Below the pieces are notes generated by a model. It ran no database searches and had not been told where the DNA came from. It saw only the letters and a list, made by a program, of their open reading frames with translations. From Vibrio panuliri (GTDB lineage Bacteria; Pseudomonadota; Gammaproteobacteria; Enterobacterales; Vibrionaceae): DNA of 64,000 nt. The position numbers were made by a program, and so were the translations under genes. Of the stretch, positions 8,464-18,426 are shown in pieces (position 1 is the first letter of the stretch; each line of letters opens with the position of its first letter). The stretch spans positions 806,001 to 870,000 of the forward strand of contig NZ_AP019654.1 in assembly GCF_009938205.1 (NCBI RefSeq), written 5' to 3'.

Positions 8464-10128
8464 TTAATATGCGTCATTATGGACAGCTTTTACCGCTCGA
8501 CCTGAAGGGTCTGCAAAGTTTTTGAACGATTCATCCCACTCAATAGCTTTTGCTGATGAGCAGGCAACCGATGGACCTCCAGGTACACATTCCGCTGCTG
8601 ATGGTAGCGGGAATAGCTCTTCAAAGATTTCGCGATACACGTAACCTTCTTTGGTGGTTGGGGTGTTGTACGGGAATCGGTAAGCGGCCGTCTCGAGCTG
8701 TTGGTCTGTAACTTTCTCTTCAGCCACAGCTTTTAACGTATCAATCCAACTGTAGCCAACGCCATCAGAGAACTGCTCTTTCTGACGCCAAGCAATTGAC
8801 TCGGGTAGATAATGCTCGAAACATTCGCGTAGGATGTGTTTCTCCATTTTACCGTTGCCACACATCTTGTCGGCTGGGTTTAGGCGCATTGCAACGTCAA
8901 TAAACTCTTTGTCTAGGAAAGGAACGCGACCTTCAACCCCCCACGCCGCCAAAGATTTGTTCGCGCGAGCACAGTCAAACATGTTCAGTGCCAACAACTT
9001 GCGTACCGTTTCTTCGTGGAACTCTTGGGCGTTAGGTGCTTTGTGGAAGTAAAGGTAACCACCAAAGATCTCATCTGCACCTTCGCCGGACAATACCATC
9101 TTAATGCCCATGGCTTTGATTTTACGCCCCATTAAGAACATTGGCGTTGAGGCACGAATCGTTGTGACATCATAAGTTTCGATGTGGTAAATCACATCAC
9201 GAATTGCATCAAGACCTTCTTGAATGGTGTAGGTCATTTCATGGTGAACGGTGCCAATTTGATCGGCTACCTCACGAGCTGCCTTAAGATCTGGAGCGCC
9301 CTCTAAACCAATCGCAAAGGAGTGCAGTTGAGGCCACCATGCTTCAGACTTTTCATCATCTTCAATTCGCATTGCTGCAAAGCGCTTAGCGACAGCGGAA
9401 GTAATAGAGGAATCAAGCCCGCCAGAGAGCAATACACCATATGGAACATCGGTCATGAGTTGGCGTTTAACTGCTGCTTCCAGTGCTTCGGTTAGCTCTT
9501 CTTTGCTTGAGAGGTTTCCTTGCACCGCTGCGTATTCGTTCCAATCGCGAATGTAGTAACGTTGTGGTTCACTGTCGCTACTTGCGTAGTAGCTGCCTGG
9601 AGGAAACTCGCTGATGGTTTTACACACAGGAACCAGAGCCTTCATTTCAGACGCGACATAGTAGTTACCGTGTTCGTCATAACCTTGATAGAGTGGAATA
9701 ATACCGATGTGGTCGCGTCCAATCAGATACTGATCTTTTTCTTCATCGTAAAGAACAAAAGCGAAGATACCATTGAGCTCCTCAAGTAAGTCAGCCCCCA
9801 TCTCTTGGTAAAGCGCTAAGATCACTTCACAATCAGAGTCTGTCTGAAATTCATATTTACCTTCGTAGCGCGCGCGAATCTCTTTATGGTTATAGATTTC
9901 ACCGTTCACTGCCAGTATGTGTTTGCCGTTAGGGCTATAGAGTGGTTGTGCTCCACTGTTTAAACCAACGATTGCAAGACGCTCATGGGCAAGAATCGCC
10001 TTGTCTGAGGAATAGATACCAGACCAATCTGGACCGCGATGGCGAAGTTTCTTCGACATCTCGAGAGCGATTGGGCGAAGTTGAGCGGCGTCACTCTTGA
10101 TGTCTAAAATGCCAAAAATTGAACACAT
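8464..10128 (-). CDS. asnB: Asparagine synthase B, glutamine-hydrolysing
   Basis: AsnB makes asparagine from aspartate, glutamine and ATP in the cytosol. The N-terminal nucleophile Cys2 (MCSIFGILD) starts the class II glutaminase domain, and RHRGPD is at residues 29-34. The synthetase domain has the PP-loop SGGLDSS at 235-241, and the SGEGADEIFGGY motif lies near 347-358. The 554-residue length matches E. coli AsnB. It is monocistronic. The 136 bases upstream are AT-rich, with no operator I recognise. Confidence 0.97.
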   Translation of the reverse strand: MCSIFGILDIKSDAAQLRPIALEMSKKLRHRGPDWSGIYSSDKAILAHERLAIVGLNSGAQPLYSPNGKHILAVNGEIYNHKEIRARYEGKYEFQTDSDCEVILALYQEMGADLLEELNGIFAFVLYDEEKDQYLIGRDHIGIIPLYQGYDEHGNYYVASEMKALVPVCKTISEFPPGSYYASSDSEPQRYYIRDWNEYAAVQGNLSSKEELTEALEAAVKRQLMTDVPYGVLLSGGLDSSITSAVAKRFAAMRIEDDEKSEAWWPQLHSFAIGLEGAPDLKAAREVADQIGTVHHEMTYTIQEGLDAIRDVIYHIETYDVTTIRASTPMFLMGRKIKAMGIKMVLSGEGADEIFGGYLYFHKAPNAQEFHEETVRKLLALNMFDCARANKSLAAWGVEGRVPFLDKEFIDVAMRLNPADKMCGNGKMEKHILRECFEHYLPESIAWRQKEQFSDGVGYSWIDTLKAVAEEKVTDQQLETAAYRFPYNTPTTKEGYVYREIFEELFPLPSAAECVPGGPSVACSSAKAIEWDESFKNFADPSGRAVKAVHNDAY

Positions 10129-10266
10129 ACTAATACCTTACTTAAACCATATTTATCCTTTATCTATAAACTTGCCATTCTGGTTAAAAAAAATCAACCA
10201 ATGTCGATAAAAAAATGACAAAACAGCGTATTGATTGAATGGCATTTAATATATTTCTATATTGTT

Positions 10267-10294
10267 AAAAAAAATCCACCATACGGTGGATTTT
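10267..10294 (-). terminator. Terminator of the Kef/YbaL-type antiporter gene
   Basis: The stem AAAATCCACC / GGTGGATTTT (10271-10294) with loop ATAC is followed on the minus strand by a T run (complement of 10267-10274). Confidence 0.9.
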
Positions 10295-10326
10295 AGTGCA
10301 AAAACTAAGGCTAACCTTGCCAATAG

Positions 10327-11913
10327 CTAAACTTTATGAAAGTTGGGTTGGAGTTGATCGCACACGTTGTTGGCGAAACCAGCGCCGGCTTCACTGTAAA
10401 TGTTAAACGCGGCATCGACACCATTTTCAAGTAAGATATCCATTTGATCTTGGTATTCCGCAATCGCGGCGATCTTTCCTTGAAAGTTGCGCGCTTGAAG
10501 TTGCTCTAAGGCAATTTGATTACCTTGGTGATGAGGCATTGCTAATAACACCAGTTTGACATGGGCGGTATCTAAAATACGCTCCCAAAAATCAGGGTCA
10601 GTAGCATCGCCTTGAATCACATTACGCCCTTCTTCACGGTGCCATTTTGCCGCTTCGTCGCGAACTTCAATCCCCAAACTGATTTTGCCATAGTTACTGA
10701 CTAACTCATCGTACGCCCCTGTACCGATACGTCCCATCCCGAGTATTAGCACTTGAGCACTACCTGGGTTTATAAGTTGATCGCGTTGATTGAGCTTTTC
10801 TGCGGCATGCTCTTTAAGCCAGCGGCTTGAACGGTGGTAAAGTTCGTGTCCTTTGCGGTTGATCGGAGCAGAAATGATAAAAGAGATGGATACCGCTAAC
10901 GCCAAGGCAACCAGTATGTCGCCGCTCATCCACCCCATCTTAAATGCCAGCCCTCCGACGATGAGTCCAAACTCACTAAAGTTAAATAGACTGAGCGAGG
11001 CGAGTAAGGAAGTGCGTACTCGGAACTTAAAGGCATTAAGCACAAGGAAGTAGAGAATGCCTTTAATTGGTAATAGAAGTAAGAATACCAACGCGAGGGC
11101 AAAGCCCGTCATTGTCGGCTGTGCAGACAAACCGATATTGAGGAAGAAGCAGACTAAGAACAACTCTTTGAGGTTAAATAGCGATTTTGAAAGTTCGGAG
11201 GCTTTTTTGTGTCCAGCGAGCAACATTCCTAAGATCAGCGCCCCTAAGTCGGCTTTCATTCCAACCAACTCAAATAGACCTGCGCCAACAACGAGCGCAA
11301 AGAAGATACCAAACAACACCAGCATCTCGCCGTGTCCTACCCAATCGAGTAGCTTATAAAACAGTGGTCTCAGTAGCGGTAGGATGAACAAGCCTATTGC
11401 ATACCATTCTGGTATTTTCCCCGTTGAAGCCGTGAGAAAAATCACCGCGAAGATATCTTGCATGACTAAGATACCGATTGCTAACGTGCCGTACGTAGCA
11501 TTCATTTCGCCTTTTTCTTGCAGAGACTTAACCGCAAATACGGTACTTGAAAACGAAAGTGCGAACCCGAGTAAGATGACTTGCTCAAGGTTCATCGCTG
11601 AAATGCTGTCAACCCCTAATGCTTTCAGCAGTAACAGCGCAACCGTGAAAAGGGCCGTTGAGAGAAGGTTGTGTACGGTTGCTCCCGCCCAAATTTCTTT
11701 GGAGAGTAAGGTCTTAATATCCAGCTTTAAACCAATAGTGAAAAGCAGCAGAGTTACGCCAAGGTCGGCGAGGGTAACGATGGTATCATTACTACTGTAG
11801 CCGAAAGCATGAAGCCCGAACCCTGCCAGCAAAAAACCGACAAGCGGGGGAAGGTTGCATTTCAATGCGATAAAGCCAGCAAGGAATGCTGCGGTGATTA
11901 ACATGAGTTCCAT
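10327..11913 (-). CDS. CPA2-family cation:proton antiporter with TrkA-N domain (Kef/YbaL type)
   Basis: The 528-residue protein has an N-terminal sodium/hydrogen-exchanger domain of about a dozen membrane helices (residues 1-370). A cytosolic Rossmann-like TrkA-N domain follows, with VLILGMGRIGTG at about 382-393 and a GDATDPDFWERI motif. This architecture is that of KefB/KefC and YbaL, which move potassium or sodium out against protons under nucleotide control. It lacks an obvious TrkA-C domain at the end. The exact ion is not readable from sequence. It lies downstream of the nagAC terminator, so it has its own transcript, and its ATG follows an AT-rich leader. Confidence 0.9.
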   Translation of the reverse strand: MELMLITAAFLAGFIALKCNLPPLVGFLLAGFGLHAFGYSSNDTIVTLADLGVTLLLFTIGLKLDIKTLLSKEIWAGATVHNLLSTALFTVALLLLKALGVDSISAMNLEQVILLGFALSFSSTVFAVKSLQEKGEMNATYGTLAIGILVMQDIFAVIFLTASTGKIPEWYAIGLFILPLLRPLFYKLLDWVGHGEMLVLFGIFFALVVGAGLFELVGMKADLGALILGMLLAGHKKASELSKSLFNLKELFLVCFFLNIGLSAQPTMTGFALALVFLLLLPIKGILYFLVLNAFKFRVRTSLLASLSLFNFSEFGLIVGGLAFKMGWMSGDILVALALAVSISFIISAPINRKGHELYHRSSRWLKEHAAEKLNQRDQLINPGSAQVLILGMGRIGTGAYDELVSNYGKISLGIEVRDEAAKWHREEGRNVIQGDATDPDFWERILDTAHVKLVLLAMPHHQGNQIALEQLQARNFQGKIAAIAEYQDQMDILLENGVDAAFNIYSEAGAGFANNVCDQLQPNFHKV

Positions 11914-11937
11914 ATGATTAAAATTATTAATTCCTAT

Positions 11938-11970
11938 AAAAAAGAAAGGCTACGTCATAGACATAGCCTT
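11938..11970 (-). terminator. Terminator of the nagA-nagC operon
   Basis: An 11-base stem, AAGGCTACGTC / GACATAGCCTT with one C-A mismatch (11946-11970), has an ATA loop. On the minus strand it is followed by T-rich sequence, about 30 bases past the nagC stop. Confidence 0.88.
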
Positions 11971-12000
11971 ATATTCTAACGCAACAGTGTGCTTAATCTA

Positions 12001-13215
12001 TCAATCACCTAGCAATTTTTGTAACAAAACGCCGTTTAACATTGCGCGTTTGATCATTGCAAAGGCACTCAATGTTGGTTGTTTATCAATTTCTGATGCG
12101 ACGATCGGTAGCTCTTTATGGAAAGTGGTTAGCGATTGATTCTCTACATTGCGACGAATCGCAGGGAATAGGATATCTTCACACGAAGTAATGTCGCCAG
12201 CGATGATCACTTTCTGAGGGTTAAACAGGTTGATAGTAATCGCGACTGCTTTGCCTAATTGATTACCGACGCGAACTAAACTTTGCTTGGCAAGTTCATC
12301 ACCTAGATTGGCGTGTTCGCATACATCTTTGATCGTGATGGAGTCCAATTGGGTTAAGCTGGATTCATATCCTTGCGCAATCAGTTTTTTGACGCGATCA
12401 ACGATTGCAGGGTTGGCCGCCACCGTTTCTAAGCAACCAAAGTTGCCACATTGGCATTGCTCTCCAAGAGGGTCAATCTGGATATGACCAATCTCACCGA
12501 CGTTGCGGTTATAACCAAGGAATACTTGACCATTAACAATGATACCCGCACCTGTACCGCGGTGAACACTCACTAAGATGGAGTCTTGGCAGTCTTTGCT
12601 TGCGCCGAAATAGTGCTCTGCTAATGCCATACCACGAACGTCATTACCAACAAAGCACTCGACGTGGAAGGTATTACAGATCAAATCACCAAGAGCAAGG
12701 TTATCAACGTTAATATTAGGCATATATTCAACCACACCAGACTCTGGGTTTACTAACCCTGGTAGTGCAATGCCGATAGCAATTAACTGATTGATAATAG
12801 ACTGATTGTTTTGAATAAAGTTTTTCAGAGACTGCAATAGACCATCAACTAACTCACCTTGTGTGGTGTAGTAAAACTCTTGATAGTCACTCGCCAGCTC
12901 TTTACCGCCTAAGTCAAATAGGCTGAACTGGATGTAGTCACGCCCAAGTCGCACTGCGACTGAGTGGAAAGGTTCCACTTCTGTCGTCAATGAGATGGCT
13001 CGACGACCACCGGTGGAAGCTTGTTGAGCGACCTCTTTTACAAGGCCGCGTTCAAGTAGTTGGCGGGTTATTTTTGTGACGCTTGCTGGTGCCAGATGGC
13101 TGACATCTGCCACTTGGATCCTAGAGATAGGGCCCTGTTGGTCTATCAGCCTGTAAACTGCTGCACTATTTAGTTGTTTGACTAAATCTACGTTACCTAT
13201 TTGTCCGCCATTCAT
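12001..13215 (-). CDS. nagC: ROK-family transcriptional repressor NagC
   Basis: NagC represses GlcNAc-use genes and is relieved by GlcNAc-6-phosphate. A winged helix-turn-helix covers about residues 15-62 (SRIQVADVSHLAPASVTKIT region). It is followed by a ROK sugar-kinase-like domain with the zinc-binding CQCGNFGCLE at 254-263. The 404-residue length is typical. The ATG is 2 bases after the nagA stop, so the two genes are translated together. In E. coli nagC sits in the same operon as nagA, and the NagC-like operators in the 14355-14835 region suggest autoregulation. Confidence 0.95.
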   Translation of the reverse strand: MNGGQIGNVDLVKQLNSAAVYRLIDQQGPISRIQVADVSHLAPASVTKITRQLLERGLVKEVAQQASTGGRRAISLTTEVEPFHSVAVRLGRDYIQFSLFDLGGKELASDYQEFYYTTQGELVDGLLQSLKNFIQNNQSIINQLIAIGIALPGLVNPESGVVEYMPNINVDNLALGDLICNTFHVECFVGNDVRGMALAEHYFGASKDCQDSILVSVHRGTGAGIIVNGQVFLGYNRNVGEIGHIQIDPLGEQCQCGNFGCLETVAANPAIVDRVKKLIAQGYESSLTQLDSITIKDVCEHANLGDELAKQSLVRVGNQLGKAVAITINLFNPQKVIIAGDITSCEDILFPAIRRNVENQSLTTFHKELPIVASEIDKQPTLSAFAMIKRAMLNGVLLQKLLGD

Positions 13216-13217
13216 GT

Positions 13218-14354
13218 TTACACTTGCTCGTACTGTCCGTTAACAATATTCGCTTGGATTGAGAAGTCACGATCAAACACAGTCAAGTTAGCGACCATGC
13301 CTTTTTTGATACGACCTAGTTTGTCGTCAACTTTGATTGCTTTTGCAGGGTACAAAGTTGCCATACGTAGTGCTTCATCCAAAGCGATGCCGACGTGCTC
13401 AACTGTATTTTGAACTGCTTCAATCATGGTTAAAGCTGAGCCGCCCAGTGTGCCATTTTCATCAACACACTTACCATCTCGGTAATATACTTTCTTACCT
13501 ACAAAAATAAAGTAATCCATGTTAGCGCCTGCAGGAGCTGTGGCATCGGTCACTAATACTAATTTTTCACCCTTAATTTTGTGAGCGATTCGAATATTTG
13601 CGTAGTCGACATGGAAACCGTCGGCAATGATACCAGCGTAAACATCTGATGTATCGTAAATTGCACCGACAACACCCGGTTCGCGACCCACCATTGGGGT
13701 CATCGCATTAAATAGATGAGTTGCGAATGTAATACCATGCTCAAAACTTTGACGAGCTTCAGCATAAGTTGCATTAGTGTGACCAATCGACACGACGATA
13801 CCTGCATCGCGCAAGCGAGAGATATGCTCAGGATCATTGTGTTCAGGTGCTAGGGTAACTTTGGCAATCACATCGGCGTTATCGCACATAAAGTCAATCA
13901 TGCTGTCATCAGAAGGGCGGATGTAATCGACACTGTGAATCCCTTTCTTTGCCACATTCAGGTAAGGACCTTCAAGGTGCAGACCTAATGATTGATTCTT
14001 ATGTTGTGCATGATAATCACGAGCTGCGGCAACGGCTTGGCGCATATTTTCATCAGAAGAGGTGATCAGTGTTGGAAGGAAGCTTGTACAACCTGATTTT
14101 AGGTTTGCTTCATGCATAATTTGAATGGTGTCAGCCGTGATTTCATCGTTGAACATTACGCCGCCACAGCCGTTTAGCTGTAGGTCAATAAAGCCAGGAC
14201 TTAGGTTTGCGCCGTTTAGATCGCGAGTTTGGATATCAGCCGCAAGCTCAGTCACTGGACACACAGACTCGATTAGTCCGTTGTTGATGATCACAGCGTG
14301 GTCAACAAGAACATCGCTGCCAGTATAAATTTTACAGTTAGTTAGCGCATACAT
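13218..14354 (-). CDS. nagA: N-acetylglucosamine-6-phosphate deacetylase NagA
   Basis: NagA removes the acetyl group from GlcNAc-6-phosphate to give glucosamine-6-phosphate. The metal-dependent amidohydrolase motifs are HLEGPY (126-131), GHTNAT (191-196), THLFNAM (212-218) and the catalytic aspartate in [10 protein letters not shown] near residue 270. The length of 378 is usual. The start ATG at 14352-14354 has GGATTAG upstream. nagB (deaminase) is not adjacent, unlike in E. coli, so glucosamine-6-phosphate must be handled by a gene elsewhere. Confidence 0.97.
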   Translation of the reverse strand: MYALTNCKIYTGSDVLVDHAVIINNGLIESVCPVTELAADIQTRDLNGANLSPGFIDLQLNGCGGVMFNDEITADTIQIMHEANLKSGCTSFLPTLITSSDENMRQAVAAARDYHAQHKNQSLGLHLEGPYLNVAKKGIHSVDYIRPSDDSMIDFMCDNADVIAKVTLAPEHNDPEHISRLRDAGIVVSIGHTNATYAEARQSFEHGITFATHLFNAMTPMVGREPGVVGAIYDTSDVYAGIIADGFHVDYANIRIAHKIKGEKLVLVTDATAPAGANMDYFIFVGKKVYYRDGKCVDENGTLGGSALTMIEAVQNTVEHVGIALDEALRMATLYPAKAIKVDDKLGRIKKGMVANLTVFDRDFSIQANIVNGQYEQV

Positions 14355-14703
14355 GTTTAACTAATCCTTATATGTTGAAATCTGGGAATTAATGGCCACT
14401 CAAATCGAAGAAAATTTCCTCACTTGTTTACTTAATTTGTGAACTTCAATTAGGCCGCAAAATATCTTTACTAAAGGATGAATTTGTCCTTTATCTGCTC
14501 CACTTGTGTGCTTTCCGTCGCGAAAAAAATCCATTGTAAGTTACAATTTTGTCATAACGCTTGAAGCCTTGCTCTATCAGCCTTGCTTGCTGAAGTGAGC
14601 CCACATCTATGGTGGAAATAATATCTGCTAATTAGCATTTTTTTGAATTGTAAAATAAGTTTTATGATCTCGCTAGCAAAAACCTTCGATCACACCCTTT
14701 TCT

Positions 14704-14719
14704 GGTGATTATGATCACA
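14704..14719. promoter_or_regulatory. CRP-like site upstream of nagE
   Basis: GGTGATTATGATCACA matches TGTGA-N6-TCACA at nine of ten defined bases. It lies about 117 bases before the nagE GTG. CRP activation of PTS genes is established in Vibrio and E. coli. Confidence 0.7.
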
Positions 14720-14731
14720 AATGATAAGGTT

Positions 14732-14753
14732 TTAATTTGCGGAGCAAAATTAA
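14732..14753. promoter_or_regulatory. NagC-like operator upstream of nagE
   Basis: TTAATTTGCGGAGCAAAATTAA is a near-perfect palindrome with AT-rich arms and GC at the centre. That is the general form of NagC/Mlc sites (T-rich arm, about 8-base centre, A-rich arm). A weaker relative lies at 14638-14658. Confidence 0.55.
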
Positions 14754-14835
14754 TGTCATAAACTGGCTTCGACTAAATTGAGCAACATAAAAAAGTAGCT
14801 CGGCCAAAATACAAATCCTATAGGGGGAACTTAAG

Positions 14836-16407
14836 GTGAATATTCTTGGATATGCACAGAAGCTAGGTAAAGCATTGATGCTACCTATCGCAACGCTTCC
14901 AGTTGCGGCGCTTCTACTTCGCTTAGGTCAAGGTGACCTATTAGACATTCCGTTCATGGCACAAGCTGGTGGTGCTATTTTCGGTAACCTACCATTATTG
15001 TTCGGTCTAGGTATCGCAATCGGTCTTTCTAAAGACGGTAACGGTGCTGCCGGTCTTGCTGGTGCCGTTGCGTACTTCGTACTAACAGCAACAGCGACAA
15101 CAATCAACGCTGACGTAAACATGTCATTCTTCGGCGGTATCTTTGCAGGTATCATCGCAGGTCACTCTTACAACGCTTTCCACGCAACTCGCCTTCCTGA
15201 GTGGCTGGCATTCTTCGCTGGTAAACGTCTAGTTCCTATTATGGCTGGTCTGTTTGCTCTAGTTGCAGGTGCTGTATCTGGTGTTGTTTGGCCTTCTATC
15301 CAAGGTGGTCTTGACGCACTGGCGCACGCAGTATCAACGTCTGGCGCAGTAGGTCAATTCGTATACGGTACTCTTAACCGTGCACTTATCCCTGTAGGTC
15401 TACACCACGTACTGAACTCTTACTTCTGGTTCGGTATGGGTACATGTCAAGAGATCGTAATCACTGCAGCATCTGCAGCGGGTGAAGCTCTTCCAAACCT
15501 AAAACAACTTTGTGTTGACCCAGCTCTAGCGAAAACTCTAGTTGCTGGTCAAGAGTACACATTTAACTTCGTTAACTCTGTAACTCCTGAAATCACTGCA
15601 ACAGTTAACACTGTAACTGAAACTGTTAAGTCAGGTGACCTACACCGCTTCTTCGGCGGCGATAAGTCTGCTGGTGTGTTCATGAACGGTTTCTTCCCTG
15701 TAATGATGTTTGGTCTACCAGGTGCGGCGCTAGCTATGTACCTAGCAGCTCCAGCTGAGAAACGCAGCCAAGTTGGTGGTGCACTGTTCTCAGTAGCATT
15801 CTGTTCATTCCTAACTGGTATCACAGAGCCTCTAGAGTTCATGTTCGTGTTCCTAGCGCCAGCGCTATACGCAATGCACGCAGTGTTCACTGGTCTATCT
15901 CTAGTTGTTGCTAACATGTTTGGTACTCTGCACGGCTTCGGCTTCTCTGCAGGTCTAATCGACTTCCTACTAAACTGGGGTCTAGCAACTAAGCCGTTCA
16001 TGCTACTTGTTATCGGTCTAGCTTTCGGTGCTCTATACTTCTTCACTTTCAGCTTCGCAATCCGCGCGTTCAACCTAAAATCGCCAGGTCGTGAAGAAGA
16101 CGAAGATGAAGTTGGTGCTCCAGCCGCTGACGCTGCTAAAGGTGACCTTGCTCGTCAATACCTAAAAGCACTAGGTGGTCATGACAACCTAACGTCAATT
16201 GATGCTTGTATCACTCGTCTACGTCTTACTCTAAAAGACCGCTCTGTAGCTAACGAAGATGTTCTTAAGAAGCTGGGTGCGAAAGGGGTAGTGAAACTAG
16301 GTGAAAACAACCTACAAGTTATCCTTGGTCCTCTAGCTGAAATCGTTGCTGGCGAAATGAAAGCAATCGGTGCTAACGAAGACCTATCTGATGTAAAACT
16401 TCCATAA
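14836..16407 (+). CDS. nagE: PTS N-acetylglucosamine transporter, fused IICB subunits
   Basis: NagE imports and phosphorylates GlcNAc at the inner membrane. Residues 1 to about 410 form the IIC membrane domain, including the GITEPLEFMF signature near 332. After a charged linker (GREEDEDEVG) the IIB domain carries the phospho-cysteine in DACITRLRL at residue 458. The 523-residue protein lacks the IIA domain that E. coli NagE carries, so phosphate must come from a separate IIA protein, as is usual in Vibrio. The start is GTG, 8 bases after AGGGGG. The gene is rich in CTA/GGT codons of highly expressed genes. Confidence 0.95.
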   Translation: MNILGYAQKLGKALMLPIATLPVAALLLRLGQGDLLDIPFMAQAGGAIFGNLPLLFGLGIAIGLSKDGNGAAGLAGAVAYFVLTATATTINADVNMSFFGGIFAGIIAGHSYNAFHATRLPEWLAFFAGKRLVPIMAGLFALVAGAVSGVVWPSIQGGLDALAHAVSTSGAVGQFVYGTLNRALIPVGLHHVLNSYFWFGMGTCQEIVITAASAAGEALPNLKQLCVDPALAKTLVAGQEYTFNFVNSVTPEITATVNTVTETVKSGDLHRFFGGDKSAGVFMNGFFPVMMFGLPGAALAMYLAAPAEKRSQVGGALFSVAFCSFLTGITEPLEFMFVFLAPALYAMHAVFTGLSLVVANMFGTLHGFGFSAGLIDFLLNWGLATKPFMLLVIGLAFGALYFFTFSFAIRAFNLKSPGREEDEDEVGAPAADAAKGDLARQYLKALGGHDNLTSIDACITRLRLTLKDRSVANEDVLKKLGAKGVVKLGENNLQVILGPLAEIVAGEMKAIGANEDLSDVKLP

Positions 16408-16432
16408 TAACTTCTAGTTAGAATGTTAGTCT

Positions 16433-16457
16433 AAAAGCCTCCTTCGGGAGGCTTTTT
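16433..16457 (+). terminator. Terminator of nagE
   Basis: AAAAGCCTCC-TTCG-GGAGGCTTTTTT: a perfect stem with a stable TTCG tetraloop and a T tail, 25 bases after the stop. Confidence 0.95.
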
Positions 16458-16482
16458 TGCGCTTGCGCACAGTTCTATACAG

Positions 16483-16621
16483 GGGTGGTTAAATAACCAT
16501 CAGTCGCGAGTGATTATTTCTCAATAATCACCCAGATTTAGTTGTGTCTTAGGCAAGAATTGTGGATGATAAGTCGCTATATGCTCTGAGAAGTCTAAAT
16601 AACGTCCCAGAGCCTTTTTTT
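16483..16621 (+). ncRNA. Candidate small RNA or glnS leader attenuator
   Basis: Between the nagE terminator and glnS are three hairpins in a row. They are TGGTTAAATAACCA at 16486-16499, a perfect GTGATTATT-TCTC-AATAATCAC at 16510-16531, and GCTCTG/CAGAGC at 16583-16613. The last is followed by CTTTTTTT, the form of an intrinsic terminator. It ends only 34 bases before the glnS ATG. A -10-like CTATAC lies near 16475. Transcription from there would give a ~140-base RNA ending at the terminator, or a glnS mRNA whose leader can terminate early. I do not recognise a known RNA family. Confidence 0.45.
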
Positions 16622-16655
16622 CTCTGACAATACTAAAATATCTGAGGTGTTATAG

Positions 16656-18326
16656 ATGAGTGAAGCTGAAGCTCGTCCATCGAATTTTATTCGCCAAATC
16701 ATTGATAAAGATTTAGCAGATGGAACACACACAAGCGTGCATACTCGTTTTCCGCCAGAGCCAAACGGCTACTTGCATATCGGTCACGCTAAGTCAATTT
16801 GCCTAAACTTTGGTATTGCTCAGGACTATCAGGGTAAGTGTAACTTACGTTTTGACGACACGAACCCAGAAAAAGAAGACGTAGAATACGTTGAGTCGAT
16901 TAAGAATGATGTGTCTTGGTTAGGCTTTGAGTGGGATGGTGAGGTTTGTTACTCATCTGACTACTTCGATAAGCTTTACGGGTACGCAGTGGAATTAATT
17001 AATAAAGGCTTAGCGTATGTTGAAGAGCTAAGTCCTGAGCAGATCCGCGAGTACCGTGGCACACTTACTCAACCTGGTAAGCCAAGCCCATACCGTGACC
17101 GTAGCGTTGAAGAAAACCTAGCGCTATTTGAAAAGATGCGTGATGGTGGCTTCGAGGAAGGCACGGCGTGTCTTCGCGCTAAGATCGATATGGCGTCATC
17201 GTTTATCGTGATGCGCGATCCTGTGTTATATCGTGTGCGCTTTGCGTCTCACCACCAAACTGGTGACAAGTGGTGCATCTACCCAATGTACGATTTCACG
17301 CACTGTATTTCTGATGCGCTAGAGGGTATTACGCACTCTATTTGTACGCTTGAGTTCCAAGACAACCGTCGTCTATATGACTGGGTTTTAGACAACATTA
17401 CTATCGACTGCCAACCACGTCAGTACGAGTTTAGCCGTCTAAACCTAGAGTACACGGTAATGTCTAAGCGTAAGCTAAACCAACTAGTGACTGAGAAATT
17501 GGTTAACGGTTGGGATGACCCACGTATGCCAACTATCTCTGGTCTACGTCGTCGTGGCTTCACTCCTGCAGCAATTCGTGAGTTCTGTAAACGTATTGGT
17601 GTAACCAAGCAAGACAACATGATCGAAATGAGCTCTCTAGAGTCTTGTATTCGTGATGACCTAAACGAAAATGCACCACGTGCAATGGCGGTACTTGATC
17701 CTGTTAAAGTGGTTATCGAGAACTTCGAAGCAGGTAAAGTTGAAACGCTAACGGTTGCTAACCATCCAAACAAACCTGAAATGGGTGAGCGCGAAGTGCC
17801 GTTTACTCGTGAAGTGTGGATTGAGCGTGAAGACTTCCGTGAAGAAGGTAACAAGAAGTACAAGCGTCTAGTACTGGGTAAAGAAGTACGTTTACGCGGT
17901 GCTTATGTGATTAAAGCTGAGCGTATCGAAAAAGATGCACAAGGCAATATCACAACTATCTTCTGTAGCTACGATGCAGATACGCTAGGTAAGAACCCTG
18001 CAGATGGTCGCAAAGTAAAAGGTGTTATTCACTGGGTATCGGCTGACCAAGGCCTTCCAGCAGAAATTCGCCTATACGATCGCCTGTTCACTGTACCAAA
18101 CCCAGCAGCAGCAGATAACTTTGCTGAAACAATCAACCCGGATTCTTTGGTTGTGCTTAATGGTTTTGTTGAGCCGAGCCTAGCTTCTGCAGAAGCAGAG
18201 AAGGGTTACCAGTTTGAGCGTATGGGTTACTTCTGCGCTGATGCAAAAGAATCTTCTGCAGACAAATTGGTGTTTAACCGTACTGTCGGTCTTCGTGATA
18301 CTTGGGCTAAGATTGAAGCTCAATAA
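16656..18326 (+). CDS. glnS: Glutaminyl-tRNA synthetase GlnS
   Basis: GlnS charges tRNA-Gln in the cytosol. The class I HIGH motif is in [15 protein letters not shown] at residues 33-47. The KMSKS-type loop is VMSKRKL near 268, the variant found in GlnRS. The C-terminal anticodon-binding beta barrels are intact, and 556 residues is the normal length. The gene follows nagE as in E. coli. It may be controlled by the terminator-like hairpin ending 34 bases upstream of the ATG. Confidence 0.97.
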   Translation: MSEAEARPSNFIRQIIDKDLADGTHTSVHTRFPPEPNGYLHIGHAKSICLNFGIAQDYQGKCNLRFDDTNPEKEDVEYVESIKNDVSWLGFEWDGEVCYSSDYFDKLYGYAVELINKGLAYVEELSPEQIREYRGTLTQPGKPSPYRDRSVEENLALFEKMRDGGFEEGTACLRAKIDMASSFIVMRDPVLYRVRFASHHQTGDKWCIYPMYDFTHCISDALEGITHSICTLEFQDNRRLYDWVLDNITIDCQPRQYEFSRLNLEYTVMSKRKLNQLVTEKLVNGWDDPRMPTISGLRRRGFTPAAIREFCKRIGVTKQDNMIEMSSLESCIRDDLNENAPRAMAVLDPVKVVIENFEAGKVETLTVANHPNKPEMGEREVPFTREVWIEREDFREEGNKKYKRLVLGKEVRLRGAYVIKAERIEKDAQGNITTIFCSYDADTLGKNPADGRKVKGVIHWVSADQGLPAEIRLYDRLFTVPNPAAADNFAETINPDSLVVLNGFVEPSLASAEAEKGYQFERMGYFCADAKESSADKLVFNRTVGLRDTWAKIEAQ

Positions 18327-18342
18327 TCACTGAGTGATTAGT

Positions 18343-18373
18343 AAAAAAGCCAGTCTATATGACTGGCTTTTTG
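18343..18373 (+). terminator. Terminator of glnS
   Basis: AAAAAGCCAGTC-TATAT-GACTGGCTTTTT, a 12-base stem with T tail, 17 bases after the stop. Confidence 0.94.
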
Positions 18374-18394
18374 TTGTCTGCTGAACAGAGGACT

Positions 18395-18420
18395 TAAAAA
18401 AAGCGCCCTTAAGGCGCTTT
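18395..18420 (-). terminator. Terminator of fur
   Basis: The stem AAAGCGCC / GGCGCTTT (18400-18420) is followed on the minus strand by a T run (complement of 18396-18402). It lies 7 bases past the fur stop. Confidence 0.9.
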
Positions 18421-18426
18421 GATAAA

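Larger units (their letters stand above)
14355..14835. promoter_or_regulatory. Shared nagA/nagE control region
   Basis: This 481-base divergent region has no gene. It holds an inverted repeat TAAAGGA-(8)-TCCTTTA at 14472-14493, a NagC-like AT-rich palindrome at 14638-14658, a CRP-like site at 14704-14719, and a second NagC-like palindrome at 14732-14753. In E. coli NagC binds two operators in the nagE-nagB interval and loops the DNA, with CRP between. The layout here, two AT-rich palindromes about 95 bases apart with CRP inside, is consistent with that. No looping or binding can be shown from sequence alone. Confidence 0.7.
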
